A stretch of 64,000 bases of DNA from Arcobacter suis CECT 7833 (lineage in GTDB: Bacteria > Campylobacterota > Campylobacteria > Campylobacterales > Arcobacteraceae), in assembly GCF_003544815.1 (NCBI RefSeq), contig NZ_CP032100.1, forward strand, positions 1,054,001 to 1,118,000, in the 5' to 3' direction. Shown here in pieces: positions 43,228 through 51,946 of this stretch. A model generated the notes under the pieces. The model did not search any database and was not told the origin of the DNA. It was given only the letters and a program-made list of their open reading frames with translations. Position 1 is the stretch's first letter; each line of letters begins with the position of its first letter. The position numbers and the translations under genes are program-made.

Positions 43228-44969
43228 TGGCAAAAAAACATTTAGTAATAGATCCAATTACAAGAATAGAAGGACATCTTAGAATTGAAGCAATTATAGA
43301 TGAAAATAATGTTGTAGTAGACGCATACTCTTCTTCAACAATGTTCAGAGGAATTGAAGAAATTTTAAAAGGAAGAGACCCAAGAGATTGTGGTTTATTA
43401 GCAATGAGAATTTGTGGAGTTTGTACAGGAACTCATTACCAAAGAAGTATTGAAGCGGTTGAGCATGCATTTAAAATTACAATTCCAAAAAATGCAAGAT
43501 TAGTAAGAAACCTAATTCAAGGTGCATTATATTTACATGATCATATTGTGCATTTTTATCATTTACATGCGCTTGACTGGGTTGATATTACAGAAGCTTT
43601 AAAAGCTGACCCTAAAAAAACAGTAGCTGAGGCTCAAAAATGGGCAAAAGTTTCAGGTCAAAGACCATGGAATGCTAGCGAAGATGTATATTCAGCTGTT
43701 CAAGAAAGAGTTACAAGATATGTAAAACAAGGAAGACTTGGAATCTTTGGAAACGCATATTGGGGTTCAAAAGGATTTAAACTAACTCCTGAGCAAAACT
43801 TAATCGGACTTTCTCATTATTTAGATGCTTTAGAATTACAAAGAGATTTAGCAAAAATGATGGCTATTTTTGGTGGTAAAAATCCACATCCACAATCTTT
43901 TGTTGTAGGTGGAGTAACTTGTGTTCAAGATATTAAGAACCCAGCAAGAATCGCAGAATTTAAACAAATTCTAAAAAGAGGTCAAAAGTTTACTAAAGAA
44001 GCATATTTACCAGATGTTTATATGGCAGGAACTATGTATGCTGGAGAAGCTTTAGAAGGAATTGGTGGTGGTTTAGGAAACTATATGTGTTATGGAGACT
44101 TTAGACTTGATGATACACCATTCTATGAAGCAGCAAAACTATTCCCATCAGGAATTGTAAAAAATAAAGATTTAACAAAAGTTTTTGAAATAGACCAAAC
44201 AAAAATTACAGAAGATGTAACTCATGCTTGGTATGAAGGAACTACAAATCTTCATCCATTTGAAGGTGTTACAAAACCAAACTATACAGGATTTGGTAAA
44301 AAAGAAGATAATATCGCTTATCTTGACACAACTAAAAAATACTCTTGGATTAAATCTCCATTATACGATGATGAAAGAATGGAAGTTGGACCACTTGCAA
44401 GGATGATTATAGGTGTTGCTAAAGGTGATGCTAGAATTACAAAATATGTAACAACATTCTTAAAAAATGGAAATTTACCAACAACTGTATTATTTTCAAC
44501 AGTTGGTAGAACTGCAGCTCGTGCAATTGAGACTGAACTTATGGCTGATGTTATGTTAGAATGGGTTGATGAATTAGCTTTAAATGTAGCTCATGGAGAT
44601 TTATCAACATGGACTGAATTTAACTTTGATAATGTTTCAAAAGATGCTCAAGGTTATGGAATGGCTGAAGCTCCAAGAGGTGGTTTAGGTCATTGGATTA
44701 AAATCAAAGATGGAAAAGTTGCAAACTATCAAGCGGTAGTTCCATCAACTTGGAATGCAGCTCCAAGAGATTACAAAGGAAGAATGGGTGCTTATGAATC
44801 AGCATTAATTGGTACAAAAGTAGCAAATGTAGATCAACCACTAGAGATTTTAAGAACAATTCATAGTTTTGACCCTTGTATTGCTTGTGCTGTACATATT
44901 GTTGATACAAAAGGAAAAGAATTAGGTGTTTATAAAGTAGATCCAATTGGAGGAACAAGCCGTGCCTAA
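43227..44969 (+). CDS. hydB: Uptake [NiFe]-hydrogenase large subunit
   Basis: The 580-residue catalytic subunit. The Ni-Fe centre is held by RICGVCTGTH (Cys63, Cys66) and DPCIACAVH (Cys551, Cys554). After His557 there is a 23-residue extension that the specific protease removes during maturation, consistent with the hydD gene downstream. Other typical segments are DPITRIEGHLRI at the start and VPSTWNAAPRD. With hydA it forms the membrane-bound H2-oxidising heterodimer, exported through the Tat route as a complex. The start is coupled to the hydA stop. Confidence 0.95.
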   Translation: MAKKHLVIDPITRIEGHLRIEAIIDENNVVVDAYSSSTMFRGIEEILKGRDPRDCGLLAMRICGVCTGTHYQRSIEAVEHAFKITIPKNARLVRNLIQGALYLHDHIVHFYHLHALDWVDITEALKADPKKTVAEAQKWAKVSGQRPWNASEDVYSAVQERVTRYVKQGRLGIFGNAYWGSKGFKLTPEQNLIGLSHYLDALELQRDLAKMMAIFGGKNPHPQSFVVGGVTCVQDIKNPARIAEFKQILKRGQKFTKEAYLPDVYMAGTMYAGEALEGIGGGLGNYMCYGDFRLDDTPFYEAAKLFPSGIVKNKDLTKVFEIDQTKITEDVTHAWYEGTTNLHPFEGVTKPNYTGFGKKEDNIAYLDTTKKYSWIKSPLYDDERMEVGPLARMIIGVAKGDARITKYVTTFLKNGNLPTTVLFSTVGRTAARAIETELMADVMLEWVDELALNVAHGDLSTWTEFNFDNVSKDAQGYGMAEAPRGGLGHWIKIKDGKVANYQAVVPSTWNAAPRDYKGRMGAYESALIGTKVANVDQPLEILRTIHSFDPCIACAVHIVDTKGKELGVYKVDPIGGTSRA

Positions 44970-45663
44970 CATTAAAGAGGTTAAAAGAATGACTGGAACT
45001 ATGCGAATCATTCACTGGTTGAATGCAATTTGCATGGTGGTAGCAGTTATAACCGGTTTATATATAGGTCACCCTTATTATCAATCATTTATTGCAGATC
45101 CAGCAGTGGATAAGTATGTAATGGCTTGGAATAGATGGGGGCATTTTATTGTTGCAATTATCTTTGATGTAACTGCTGTATTAATAGGTTATTTATATTT
45201 CTTTTCAAGATTTGAAAAACCTTATAAAAAACTAATACCAACTGTAAAAAATATAGTTGAATTTTGTGAAGTATTTTTAAATCTAATTACTTTTAATAGA
45301 AGAAAGAAATTTGATTCATCACATAGTGATAGTTATAATATTGTATTTTTTACAATTTTTCATATACTATTAGTATTTATGTTATTTAGCGGACTTCAAC
45401 TTTATGTTCATGGATTAGCATCAGGTGAGAGTTCAATTGGAGCTTGGTGGCCTTGGATGCTTCACTTTACAACTGATTGGACTTTAAGTGTATTTGGTGG
45501 AAATATGGGAGTTAGAATTGCTCATCATACATCAATGTATTTAATTTTAGTTTGGGTAATGTGTCATATTTATTACCAAATCTGGAGAACAATATTCTGG
45601 AAAGAGGGTGACATTGCAATTGTCATTGGCGGAAGTAAATTTGTAAGAGAAGAAGAAAAATAG
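44962..45663 (+). CDS. hydC: Ni,Fe-hydrogenase b-type cytochrome subunit
   Basis: A membrane di-haem cytochrome b that takes electrons from hydA and gives them to menaquinone. GTG at 44962 is chosen: GGAGGA lies seven bases upstream inside the end of hydB, which it overlaps by eight bases. The protein is then 233 residues. Four membrane helices carry His residues expected as haem ligands: MRIIHWLNAI in helix 1, RWGHFIVAI in helix 2, FTIFHILLVF in helix 3, and RIAHHTSMYLIL with VMCHIYYQIW in helix 4. It is followed by a GC-rich hairpin and then the protease gene. Confidence 0.92.
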   Translation: MPNIKEVKRMTGTMRIIHWLNAICMVVAVITGLYIGHPYYQSFIADPAVDKYVMAWNRWGHFIVAIIFDVTAVLIGYLYFFSRFEKPYKKLIPTVKNIVEFCEVFLNLITFNRRKKFDSSHSDSYNIVFFTIFHILLVFMLFSGLQLYVHGLASGESSIGAWWPWMLHFTTDWTLSVFGGNMGVRIAHHTSMYLILVWVMCHIYYQIWRTIFWKEGDIAIVIGGSKFVREEEK

Positions 45664-45672
45664 GTAAAAGAA

Positions 45673-45686
45673 GGGGCGAAAGCCCC
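45673..45686 (+). terminator. GNRA-loop hairpin within the hyd operon
   Basis: GGGGC-GAAA-GCCCC lies nine bases after the hydC stop and is followed by GTTTTAATTT. GC content is high for this genome. It could partly terminate transcription, or stabilise the upstream message, so that structural subunits are made in excess over HydD and HydE. Confidence 0.65.
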
Positions 45687-45708
45687 GTTTTAATTTAAGG
45701 GTGTAATT

Positions 45709-46302
45709 ATGAAAAAGAAAAATATTGTAATTGGTGTTGGAAATATGCTTTTTAAGGATGAAGGTATTGGTATTTATGCTTCTGAGTATATTAAACAAAA
45801 TTATGAATTTGATGATAAAGAGTTAGAAATTATTGATGGTGGGACATTAGGATTTAAACTAATGGCATATTTTCAAGAGTATGACAATGTTATTATTTTA
45901 GATACTGTGTCTATAGAAGATATAGTTGGAGGAATTTATAGACTTCCATCTGATGTTCTTTTGGGACTGGGAACATATAGAAAAACAGCACATGAGGTTG
46001 AAATTGTAGAGATGCTAGAAATAGTTTCAGTTTTAGATTCTCACGCAAATGTTACAATTATTGGAATAATTCCAAAAGATATTGAAAGTGTTCAAATTGG
46101 ACTTACAATTGAGATGGAAGATAAATTTGAAGAGTTTATTTTAAATGGAATTAAAGAGATAGAAAGCCTTGGAATAAAAGCTACAAAAGTAAATGATGTA
46201 AAAGTAAGTGATGTTGTAAAAAGTATGATAGGAAGTTACAACGGCGAACATTTAACAAGAATTCCAAATGAAGAAGATTTTACACATGCAATTAATCTAT
46301 AA
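45709..46302 (+). CDS. hydD: Hydrogenase maturation protease
   Basis: A 197-residue endopeptidase that removes the C-terminal extension from HydB once Ni is inserted. The family motifs are GVGNMLFKDEGIGIYA (metal-binding Glu), IIDGGTLGFKL, VIILDTV (Asp ligand) and KTAHEVEIVEML (His ligand). The last ~40 residues, beyond the core, are charged and have no obvious match. The end overlaps hydE. The second operon has its own copy at 52612, which suggests that each protease serves its own large subunit. Confidence 0.92.
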   Translation: MKKKNIVIGVGNMLFKDEGIGIYASEYIKQNYEFDDKELEIIDGGTLGFKLMAYFQEYDNVIILDTVSIEDIVGGIYRLPSDVLLGLGTYRKTAHEVEIVEMLEIVSVLDSHANVTIIGIIPKDIESVQIGLTIEMEDKFEEFILNGIKEIESLGIKATKVNDVKVSDVVKSMIGSYNGEHLTRIPNEEDFTHAINL

Positions 46303-47818
46303 AATAGAATTTAATACAACAAATTTATATTTCAAACATATAATAGAAAATTTAATACAAGAAGCTAAAATAAATGGTATTTGTAAACAATATAATGGTT
46401 TTATACTTATTCTTTTAGAAGCAAAAGGAAATGAAATTGAAGATTTTTTTGCTTTATTAGAAAAGAAATTACCACTTAGTATATTTATAGGAAAATCATA
46501 TGTTGTCGAAACTTATGATGAAACTTTAAAAGAAATAGAAGATTTTGATATAAAACAAAATTTAACACTTCTTACAAATGATGCAATAAAAAAAATAATT
46601 GAAGAAAATAATATAGACTTTTTAAACGATATTGTAAAAATTACAAAAGGTGGAATTTCAAGATTTGAAACACACAATGGATTAAAAGACTATTTTTTAC
46701 CAAATAAAAGAATTAGAGAAGATTTCGAAAACAAAGGTTTCGAAGTTAAACTTTTGATTACTGATATTACAAAAGTAGAGGATATTTTTGATATAAATAT
46801 GAAAGATTATCAACTTTTATGTTCAATTGAAAGACCATTAGTAAAACTAAAATTTAAAATATTAAAAAATGCAAATAAAGAGTTTTCTTCTTCAAACTTT
46901 ATATATGCAAAAATTCCCGATGATAAAGAAGTGATTTTATTTGCAAAAGCTTTAAAAGAAAATGGAATAAATCATGTTTTATATGTAAATGATGAAGTTT
47001 ATCAAGATGGATTAAAAATCACATATTTTAAAGAACAAAGCCTAATTATTCATGGAGATAAAGGTCTTTTTCCAAAGTATGATTTTACTGCAAATAAAAA
47101 ATTTAACTCTTCAAAAGATTATTTTGATGAAAATGGTGGAGTTTATAAAGCAATTCTTGCTCAAAATGCAAAAAGATTGGTACCAAGTATTGGAGTATAT
47201 TTTTCTCAAAATAGTCACAAAAGCTCAATTTCAGTAAATGTTCCAACAAAAGGAATAAAAGATATTATATTTATTCCAAATATTCATAATAGTATAAAAA
47301 ACTGTTTTGAAGAAATTTCAGATATTGATGAACATTGTGCAAGACTTATTATTAATTATTCAAAAAAATTTCCAAATGTTTTAGAGGGTGAAGTTCCATT
47401 AAATACAAATGGTTTTGAATCAATTATAAATATGTGTGCAAAAGTTTTAGGAATAAATAGTGCTAAAGATTTTGAAGATATAGCTTTAAACACAAATTTA
47501 TCAAGTGGAATTCAAATAGATATGAAACTTGTAAGTTTAGATGGAATAAATTATTTAGACTATAGAAGAACAGTTCAATCAATTATGGCTTATAAAATGG
47601 CTGACGTTGATAATATTACTCTGATTTATTCTTTTTATGAGAGTTTAAGTGAATTTATCTGTAATTATGTAAATGAAATTGCAAAAGATGTAGAAACAAA
47701 AGATGTAGTTTTATGTGGAAATATGTTTTCAAACTCAATACTTCTTTCAAAAACAAATAAAACTCTTAGTAAAAGTTATAATATTATCTTGCCAAAAGAG
47801 TATCCACTAGATTATTAA
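46286..47818 (+). CDS. hydE: HydE-like hydrogenase accessory protein (HypF-like C-terminal part)
   Basis: A 510-residue protein like H. pylori HydE, encoded at the end of a hydABCD operon and needed for hydrogenase activity. ATG 46286 is preferred to 46268 as its first residues (MQLIYKIEF) align with the start of the paralog at 53159. The C-terminal ~150 residues (YLDYRRTVQSIMAYKMA, ESLSEFICNYV, VVLCGNMFSNSIL) resemble the end of HypF/Kae1-type domains, but the zinc fingers and acylphosphatase are absent. The gene overlaps hydD by 17 bases. The mechanism is unknown; a Kae1-like fold suggests handling of a nucleotide or carbamoyl intermediate. Confidence 0.8.
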   Translation: MQLIYKIEFNTTNLYFKHIIENLIQEAKINGICKQYNGFILILLEAKGNEIEDFFALLEKKLPLSIFIGKSYVVETYDETLKEIEDFDIKQNLTLLTNDAIKKIIEENNIDFLNDIVKITKGGISRFETHNGLKDYFLPNKRIREDFENKGFEVKLLITDITKVEDIFDINMKDYQLLCSIERPLVKLKFKILKNANKEFSSSNFIYAKIPDDKEVILFAKALKENGINHVLYVNDEVYQDGLKITYFKEQSLIIHGDKGLFPKYDFTANKKFNSSKDYFDENGGVYKAILAQNAKRLVPSIGVYFSQNSHKSSISVNVPTKGIKDIIFIPNIHNSIKNCFEEISDIDEHCARLIINYSKKFPNVLEGEVPLNTNGFESIINMCAKVLGINSAKDFEDIALNTNLSSGIQIDMKLVSLDGINYLDYRRTVQSIMAYKMADVDNITLIYSFYESLSEFICNYVNEIAKDVETKDVVLCGNMFSNSILLSKTNKTLSKSYNIILPKEYPLDY

Positions 47819-47823
47819 ATTTT

Positions 47824-47850
47824 ATTCCCTAATAAATTTTATTAGGGAAT
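47824..47850. terminator. Perfect 27-bp palindromic terminator after hydE
   Basis: ATTCCCTAATAAA and TTTATTAGGGAAT surround one T, six bases after the hydE stop. The trailing tract is T-rich. It ends the first hydrogenase operon. Confidence 0.75.
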
Positions 47851-47917
47851 TATTCTATTTTCAAACTATTTGTAGTAATATCTATCATAAGGTCAAATTA
47901 TACAAAAGGAAACTCTT

Positions 47918-48799
47918 ATGAATACTCCATTCGATAAAGAAAATCTAAAAAAAGCTTTAAAACAACAACAAAATGAGATAAATGACTATACGATTTACAA
48001 AGCTTTATCACTTTCTCAAACTGATGAAAATAACAAAAAAATCTTTGAAAAAATCTCAAAAGAAGAAAAATACCATTATGATTTTTGGGTAAAAATAACA
48101 AATACACAAATAGAACCACAAAAGTTGGTAGTTTGGTGGTTTGTTCTTCTTGTAAAAATTTTTGGAACTTCTTTTGCTTTAAAATCTTTAGAAAAAAGAG
48201 AAGCAGGAGCAGAAGAGTTTTATAAAGAACTTTTTGAAATATATCCAGAATCAAAAAAGATTTATGAACAAGAAACACAACATGAATTAGAACTTATTGA
48301 TATGTTAAATGATAAAAAACTTTTATATGCAGGTGCAATTGTACTTGGTATGAATGATGCTTTAGTTGAATTAACAGGAACTTTAAGTGGTTTGGCTTTT
48401 GCCTTTGATAAGAGTTTGACAGTTGGTTTAACTGGTCTTATTATGGGAATAGCTGCTTCCTTATCAATGGCTGGTTCTGCATATTTTGAAGCAAAAGAAA
48501 ATCCGAGTGAAGAGATAAATCCTTTGGTATATTCTTTATATACAGGAGTTTCATATATTTTAACAACTGCAATTTTAGTTGTTCCATTTTTTATATTTGA
48601 TTTGATTATTGAATCATTAATTATGATGTTTATCTGTGCCTTTTTAGCCATCATCTCATATAACTTTTATATAAGTGTTGCAAAAGATTTGAGTTTCTCA
48701 AAAAGAGTTATTCAAATGTCTGCAATTACTTTTGGAGTTGCTCTTATTTCTTTTGCAATTGGTTATGTTGTGAAGTTTTATTTTGGAATAGAAATTTAA
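47918..48799 (+). CDS. MbfA-like iron exporter (ferritin-like plus VIT1)
   Basis: A 293-residue membrane protein. Residues 1-130 are a rubrerythrin/ferritin-like helical domain with the metal-binding Glu/His pairs EKISKEEKYHYDF and EQETQHELELI. Residues about 140-293 are the VIT1/CCC1 membrane domain with AIVLGMNDALVELTGTLSGLAFAF and MGIAASLSMAGSAYFEAKE. Bacterial MbfA proteins of this plan export Fe2+ (or Mn2+) and protect from peroxide. The gene sits between two hydrogenase operons with its own promoter gap and terminator, so it is not obviously part of either. A link to iron demand or metal stress in hydrogenase assembly is possible. Confidence 0.88.
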   Translation: MNTPFDKENLKKALKQQQNEINDYTIYKALSLSQTDENNKKIFEKISKEEKYHYDFWVKITNTQIEPQKLVVWWFVLLVKIFGTSFALKSLEKREAGAEEFYKELFEIYPESKKIYEQETQHELELIDMLNDKKLLYAGAIVLGMNDALVELTGTLSGLAFAFDKSLTVGLTGLIMGIAASLSMAGSAYFEAKENPSEEINPLVYSLYTGVSYILTTAILVVPFFIFDLIIESLIMMFICAFLAIISYNFYISVAKDLSFSKRVIQMSAITFGVALISFAIGYVVKFYFGIEI

Positions 48800-48822
48800 A
48801 ATACAATTTTAATTCTTTTAAA

Positions 48823-48858
48823 TCAAAAGATATGTAAAGTTTGTTACATATCTTTTGA
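48823..48858. terminator. Hairpin with 15-bp stem after the MbfA-like gene
   Basis: TCAAAAGATATGTAA pairs perfectly with its complement around AGTTTG. T/A-rich flanks on both sides make it a plausible terminator 23 bases after the stop. Confidence 0.75.
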
Positions 48859-48938
48859 AATATTTATTTAAATTATTTTTCTAACTTTATCTTAGTTTTT
48901 AAGCCTATAAAATTATTACTTTCATTATTTATAATAAA

Positions 48939-48958
48939 AAATGAATAATCATTCATTT
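48939..48958. promoter_or_regulatory. TetR-type operator candidate 2
   Basis: AAATGAAT-AATC-ATTCATTT is a perfect inverted repeat about 80 bases upstream of the second hydrogenase operon. Its core AATGAATAATCATTCATT resembles operators of TetR-family repressors such as the TGAATGA..TCATTCA site of Bacillus FadR. Confidence 0.65.
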
Positions 48959-49007
48959 AATCAAGAAATATTAACCTTAAAAACTATAGAATGGCACGAA
49001 ATAAAAA

Positions 49008-49025
49008 TATGAATAATCATTCATA
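49008..49025. promoter_or_regulatory. TetR-type operator candidate 3
   Basis: TATGAAT-AATC-ATTCATA repeats the core of the site at 48939-48958, including the AATC centre, 69 bases downstream. It lies directly before the AAAAAAGGA ribosome site of the next gene, so bound protein would block elongation or initiation. Two copies with an identical centre favour real regulator binding. Confidence 0.65.
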
Positions 49026-49039
49026 AAAAAGGATAAATT

Positions 49040-50200
49040 TTGCAAAGCCAAAAACTCTATGAAAAGTTATCTAATAGATTAATAGATTTAGAAAAATTAC
49101 CAAAATTAAAACAAAATAAATCAATCTCATCTCATTTAGAAGAAAAAGGTATTTCAAGAAGAGATTTTATGAAATGGGCAGGAACAATAACAGCAATGTT
49201 AGCATTACCTGCATCTTTTACTCCATTAGTTGCAAAAGCTGCAAAATTATCGGATAGATTACCAATTATCTGGCTTCATATGGCTGAATGTACAGGTTGT
49301 AGTGAAGCATTATTAAGAACAGATTCTCCAACTATTGATTCTTTGATTTTTGATTATATTTCACTTGAATACCATGAAACTTTAATGGCAGCTGCTGGTT
49401 GGCAAGCTGAACATAATCTGGAACATGCAATTCAAACTTACAAAGGTCAATATATTTTGATGGTTGAAGGTGGAATTCCAAAAGGTGAAAATGCTTCTTA
49501 TTTAACTGTTGGTGGTCATGGAAAAACAGGTGAACAAATTGCCCTTGAAGCTTCAAATAATGCAATGGCAATTTTTGCTATTGGAACTTGTTCTTCTTAT
49601 GGTGGAGTTCAAGCAGCAATTCCAAATCCAACAGGAGCAGTTGCTTTATCAAAAATCACAGATAAACCAGTTATTAATGTTCCTGGTTGTCCTCCAAGTG
49701 AAAAAAATATTGTTGGAACTTTACTTCATTATATTCTTTATGGAACATTGCCAGCACTTGATGCTTATAATAGACCAAAATGGGCTTATGGACAAAGAAT
49801 TCATGATTTATGTGAAAGAAGAGGTCATTTTGATGCTGGCGAATTTGTAGAAGAATTCGGAGATGAAGGAGCTAAAAAAGGATATTGTTTATATAAAGTA
49901 GGGTGTAAAGGTCCATATACTTTTAATAACTGTTCTAAAAATAAATTTAATTCTCATACTTCATGGCCTATTCAAGCTGGGCATGGTTGTATTGGATGTA
50001 GTGAACCTGATTTTTGGGATACGATGGGACCATTTGAAGAACCAGTTGCCAATAGATTATATAACACTGTTTTTAAAGGTTTAGGTGCTGATGCAACAGC
50101 TGATAAAATAGGTGTTGGATTATTAACAGTAACAGGTATTGGGATTGCAGTTCATGCAGCTATTTCAAAATTCAAAAACCCAAAAGATACGCAGGAGTAG
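49040..50200 (+). CDS. hyaA: Second uptake [NiFe]-hydrogenase small subunit
   Basis: A 386-residue paralog of the subunit at 41992. It starts with TTG at 49040 (GGA six bases upstream); no in-frame ATG occurs before the Tat motif. The Tat signal is SRRDFMKW (Arg40, Arg41) after a leader about 24 residues shorter than in the first copy. The proximal-cluster motif is the normal CTGC (Cys84, Cys87 in MAECTGCSEA). Others are GTCSSYGG, VPGCPPSEKN, HDLCERRGHFDAGEF, KVGCKGPYTFNNC and GCIGCSEPDFW. A C-terminal anchor helix (LTVTGIGIAVHAAI) is present. Regulation probably acts through the two inverted repeats immediately upstream. Confidence 0.93.
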   Translation: MQSQKLYEKLSNRLIDLEKLPKLKQNKSISSHLEEKGISRRDFMKWAGTITAMLALPASFTPLVAKAAKLSDRLPIIWLHMAECTGCSEALLRTDSPTIDSLIFDYISLEYHETLMAAAGWQAEHNLEHAIQTYKGQYILMVEGGIPKGENASYLTVGGHGKTGEQIALEASNNAMAIFAIGTCSSYGGVQAAIPNPTGAVALSKITDKPVINVPGCPPSEKNIVGTLLHYILYGTLPALDAYNRPKWAYGQRIHDLCERRGHFDAGEFVEEFGDEGAKKGYCLYKVGCKGPYTFNNCSKNKFNSHTSWPIQAGHGCIGCSEPDFWDTMGPFEEPVANRLYNTVFKGLGADATADKIGVGLLTVTGIGIAVHAAISKFKNPKDTQE

Positions 50201-50202
50201 AA

Positions 50203-51936
50203 ATGTCAAATCAAAGAGTAATAGTAGATCCAATAACAAGAATTGAAGGACATTTAAGAATTGAAGTTGAAATTGATGAAAATAATGTAATTCAAAAAGC
50301 ATATTCAAGTTCAACTTTATGGAGAGGTTTAGAAACAATAGTAAAAAATAGAGACCCAAGAGATGCTGGTTTTTTAATGCAAAGAATTTGTGGAGTTTGT
50401 ACTTTTTCACATTATAGAGCTGGAATTGAAGCGGTGGAAAATGCTTTGGGAATAGTTCCACCTTTAAATGCAAAATTAACAAGAAGTTTAATGAATATTT
50501 CTTTATTTATGCATGACCATGTTGTTCATTTTTATCATTTACATGGATTAGATTGGGTTGATGTAGTTTCTGCTTTAGATGCAGATGAAGCAAAAGCTTC
50601 AAAAGAAGCATTTAAATACTCAGAATTTCCAATAGCAACGGGAGAAAATGATTTAAAAAAAGTAAAAACAAGAGTTAAAGAGTTTGTTGATAGGGGACAA
50701 CTTGGACCCTTTGCAAATGCTTATTGGGGACATAAAACATATAGATTAAGTCCTGAACAAAATTTGATACTTTTAAGTCATTATTTAAAAGCTTTAGAAG
50801 TTCAAAGGGATTTAGCAAAACTTATGGCTATGTTTGGTGGAAAACAGCCTCATCCTCAAAGTCTTACTGTTGGTGGAGTTACTTGTGTTATGGATTTAAT
50901 GGATCCTTCAAGAATGGGAGAATATTTAACTTTATTTGAAAAAGGTGCAGAATTTATAGAACAAGCTTACCAAGCTGATGTTATTATGGTTGCAGCTACT
51001 TATAAAGATGAACCTTCTGTAATGGCACCAGCTGGAGTTATGAATTTTATGGCTCATCAAGAAATGCAATTAAATAGAAGTGAATTTTTATTTGATACAG
51101 GAATCATTATGAATCAAGATTTATCAAAAGTTTATGAGATAAATGAAGATTTAATAACAGAAGAAGCAACACACTCTTGGTATGAAAATAATGAACCTTT
51201 ACATCCATACGAAGGAAAAACAAATCCTAAATATACAGGATTTAAAGATATGGAAACAATAGGTGCTAATAAAGAAAAAGTTCATTCAAAAGTAATAGAT
51301 GAAAAAGGAAAATATTCTTGGATTAAATCTCCAAGATATGACGGTAAAGCTATGGAAGTTGGACCATTAGCTTGTATTTTAATCTCTTATGCAAAAGGAA
51401 ATAAAAAAATAGTTCCTTTAGTAGATGATTTCTTAACAAAAACAAAATTAGACAAATCAGCTTTATTTACAACACTTGGAAGAACAGCTGCTAGAATGAT
51501 TCAAGCAAGAGCAATTGCAAAACATGGATTAGAAGCTTTTTATGCGTTAATAGAGAATCTAAAAGTAGATCAAGATACTTATACTTCTTATAAAATTGAT
51601 AAAAACAAAGAGTATAAAGGAAGATTCATAGGTGATGTTCCAAGGGGAATGTTATCTCATTGGATTAGAATTAAAAATGGAGTAGTTGAAAATTATCAAG
51701 CTGTTGTTCCATCAACTTGGAATGCAGGACCAATTGATGCAAAAGGTCAAGTTGGACCTTATGAAGCAAGTTTGATTGGTTTAAAAGTAGCAGATATTTC
51801 TCAACCTTTGGAAATTATTAGAGTAATTCACAGTTTTGATCCTTGTATTGCTTGTGCTGTACATGTTATGGATAAAAAAGGTAATGATTTAGGAACATAC
51901 AAAGTTGATCCTATATATGGTTTATCTTGTCGTTAA
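50203..51936 (+). CDS. hyaB: Second uptake [NiFe]-hydrogenase large subunit
   Basis: A 577-residue catalytic subunit closely parallel to HydB. Ni-Fe ligands lie in RICGVCTFSH (Cys63, Cys66) and DPCIACAVH (ending at His554), followed by a 23-residue C-terminal extension for proteolytic maturation. It lies two bases after the small subunit stop, with AGGAG at the junction. Differences from HydB concentrate in the middle (residues about 95-160 and 265-300). This indicates an older duplication or separate acquisition rather than a very recent copy. Confidence 0.95.
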   Translation: MSNQRVIVDPITRIEGHLRIEVEIDENNVIQKAYSSSTLWRGLETIVKNRDPRDAGFLMQRICGVCTFSHYRAGIEAVENALGIVPPLNAKLTRSLMNISLFMHDHVVHFYHLHGLDWVDVVSALDADEAKASKEAFKYSEFPIATGENDLKKVKTRVKEFVDRGQLGPFANAYWGHKTYRLSPEQNLILLSHYLKALEVQRDLAKLMAMFGGKQPHPQSLTVGGVTCVMDLMDPSRMGEYLTLFEKGAEFIEQAYQADVIMVAATYKDEPSVMAPAGVMNFMAHQEMQLNRSEFLFDTGIIMNQDLSKVYEINEDLITEEATHSWYENNEPLHPYEGKTNPKYTGFKDMETIGANKEKVHSKVIDEKGKYSWIKSPRYDGKAMEVGPLACILISYAKGNKKIVPLVDDFLTKTKLDKSALFTTLGRTAARMIQARAIAKHGLEAFYALIENLKVDQDTYTSYKIDKNKEYKGRFIGDVPRGMLSHWIRIKNGVVENYQAVVPSTWNAGPIDAKGQVGPYEASLIGLKVADISQPLEIIRVIHSFDPCIACAVHVMDKKGNDLGTYKVDPIYGLSCR

Positions 51937-51946
51937 AGGAAAAATT

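Noticed and set aside
48990-49010. TGGCACG followed by an A/T tract, resembling the -24 half of a sigma-54 promoter
   Set aside because: The required GC element about 10 bases downstream (TTGC) is absent, so it does not meet the consensus.
47052-50482. Several open frames antisense or out of frame within hydrogenase genes (for example 48262-48654 and 49509-49850)
   Set aside because: They are shadows of strongly conserved genes and show no protein-like motif or start signal.
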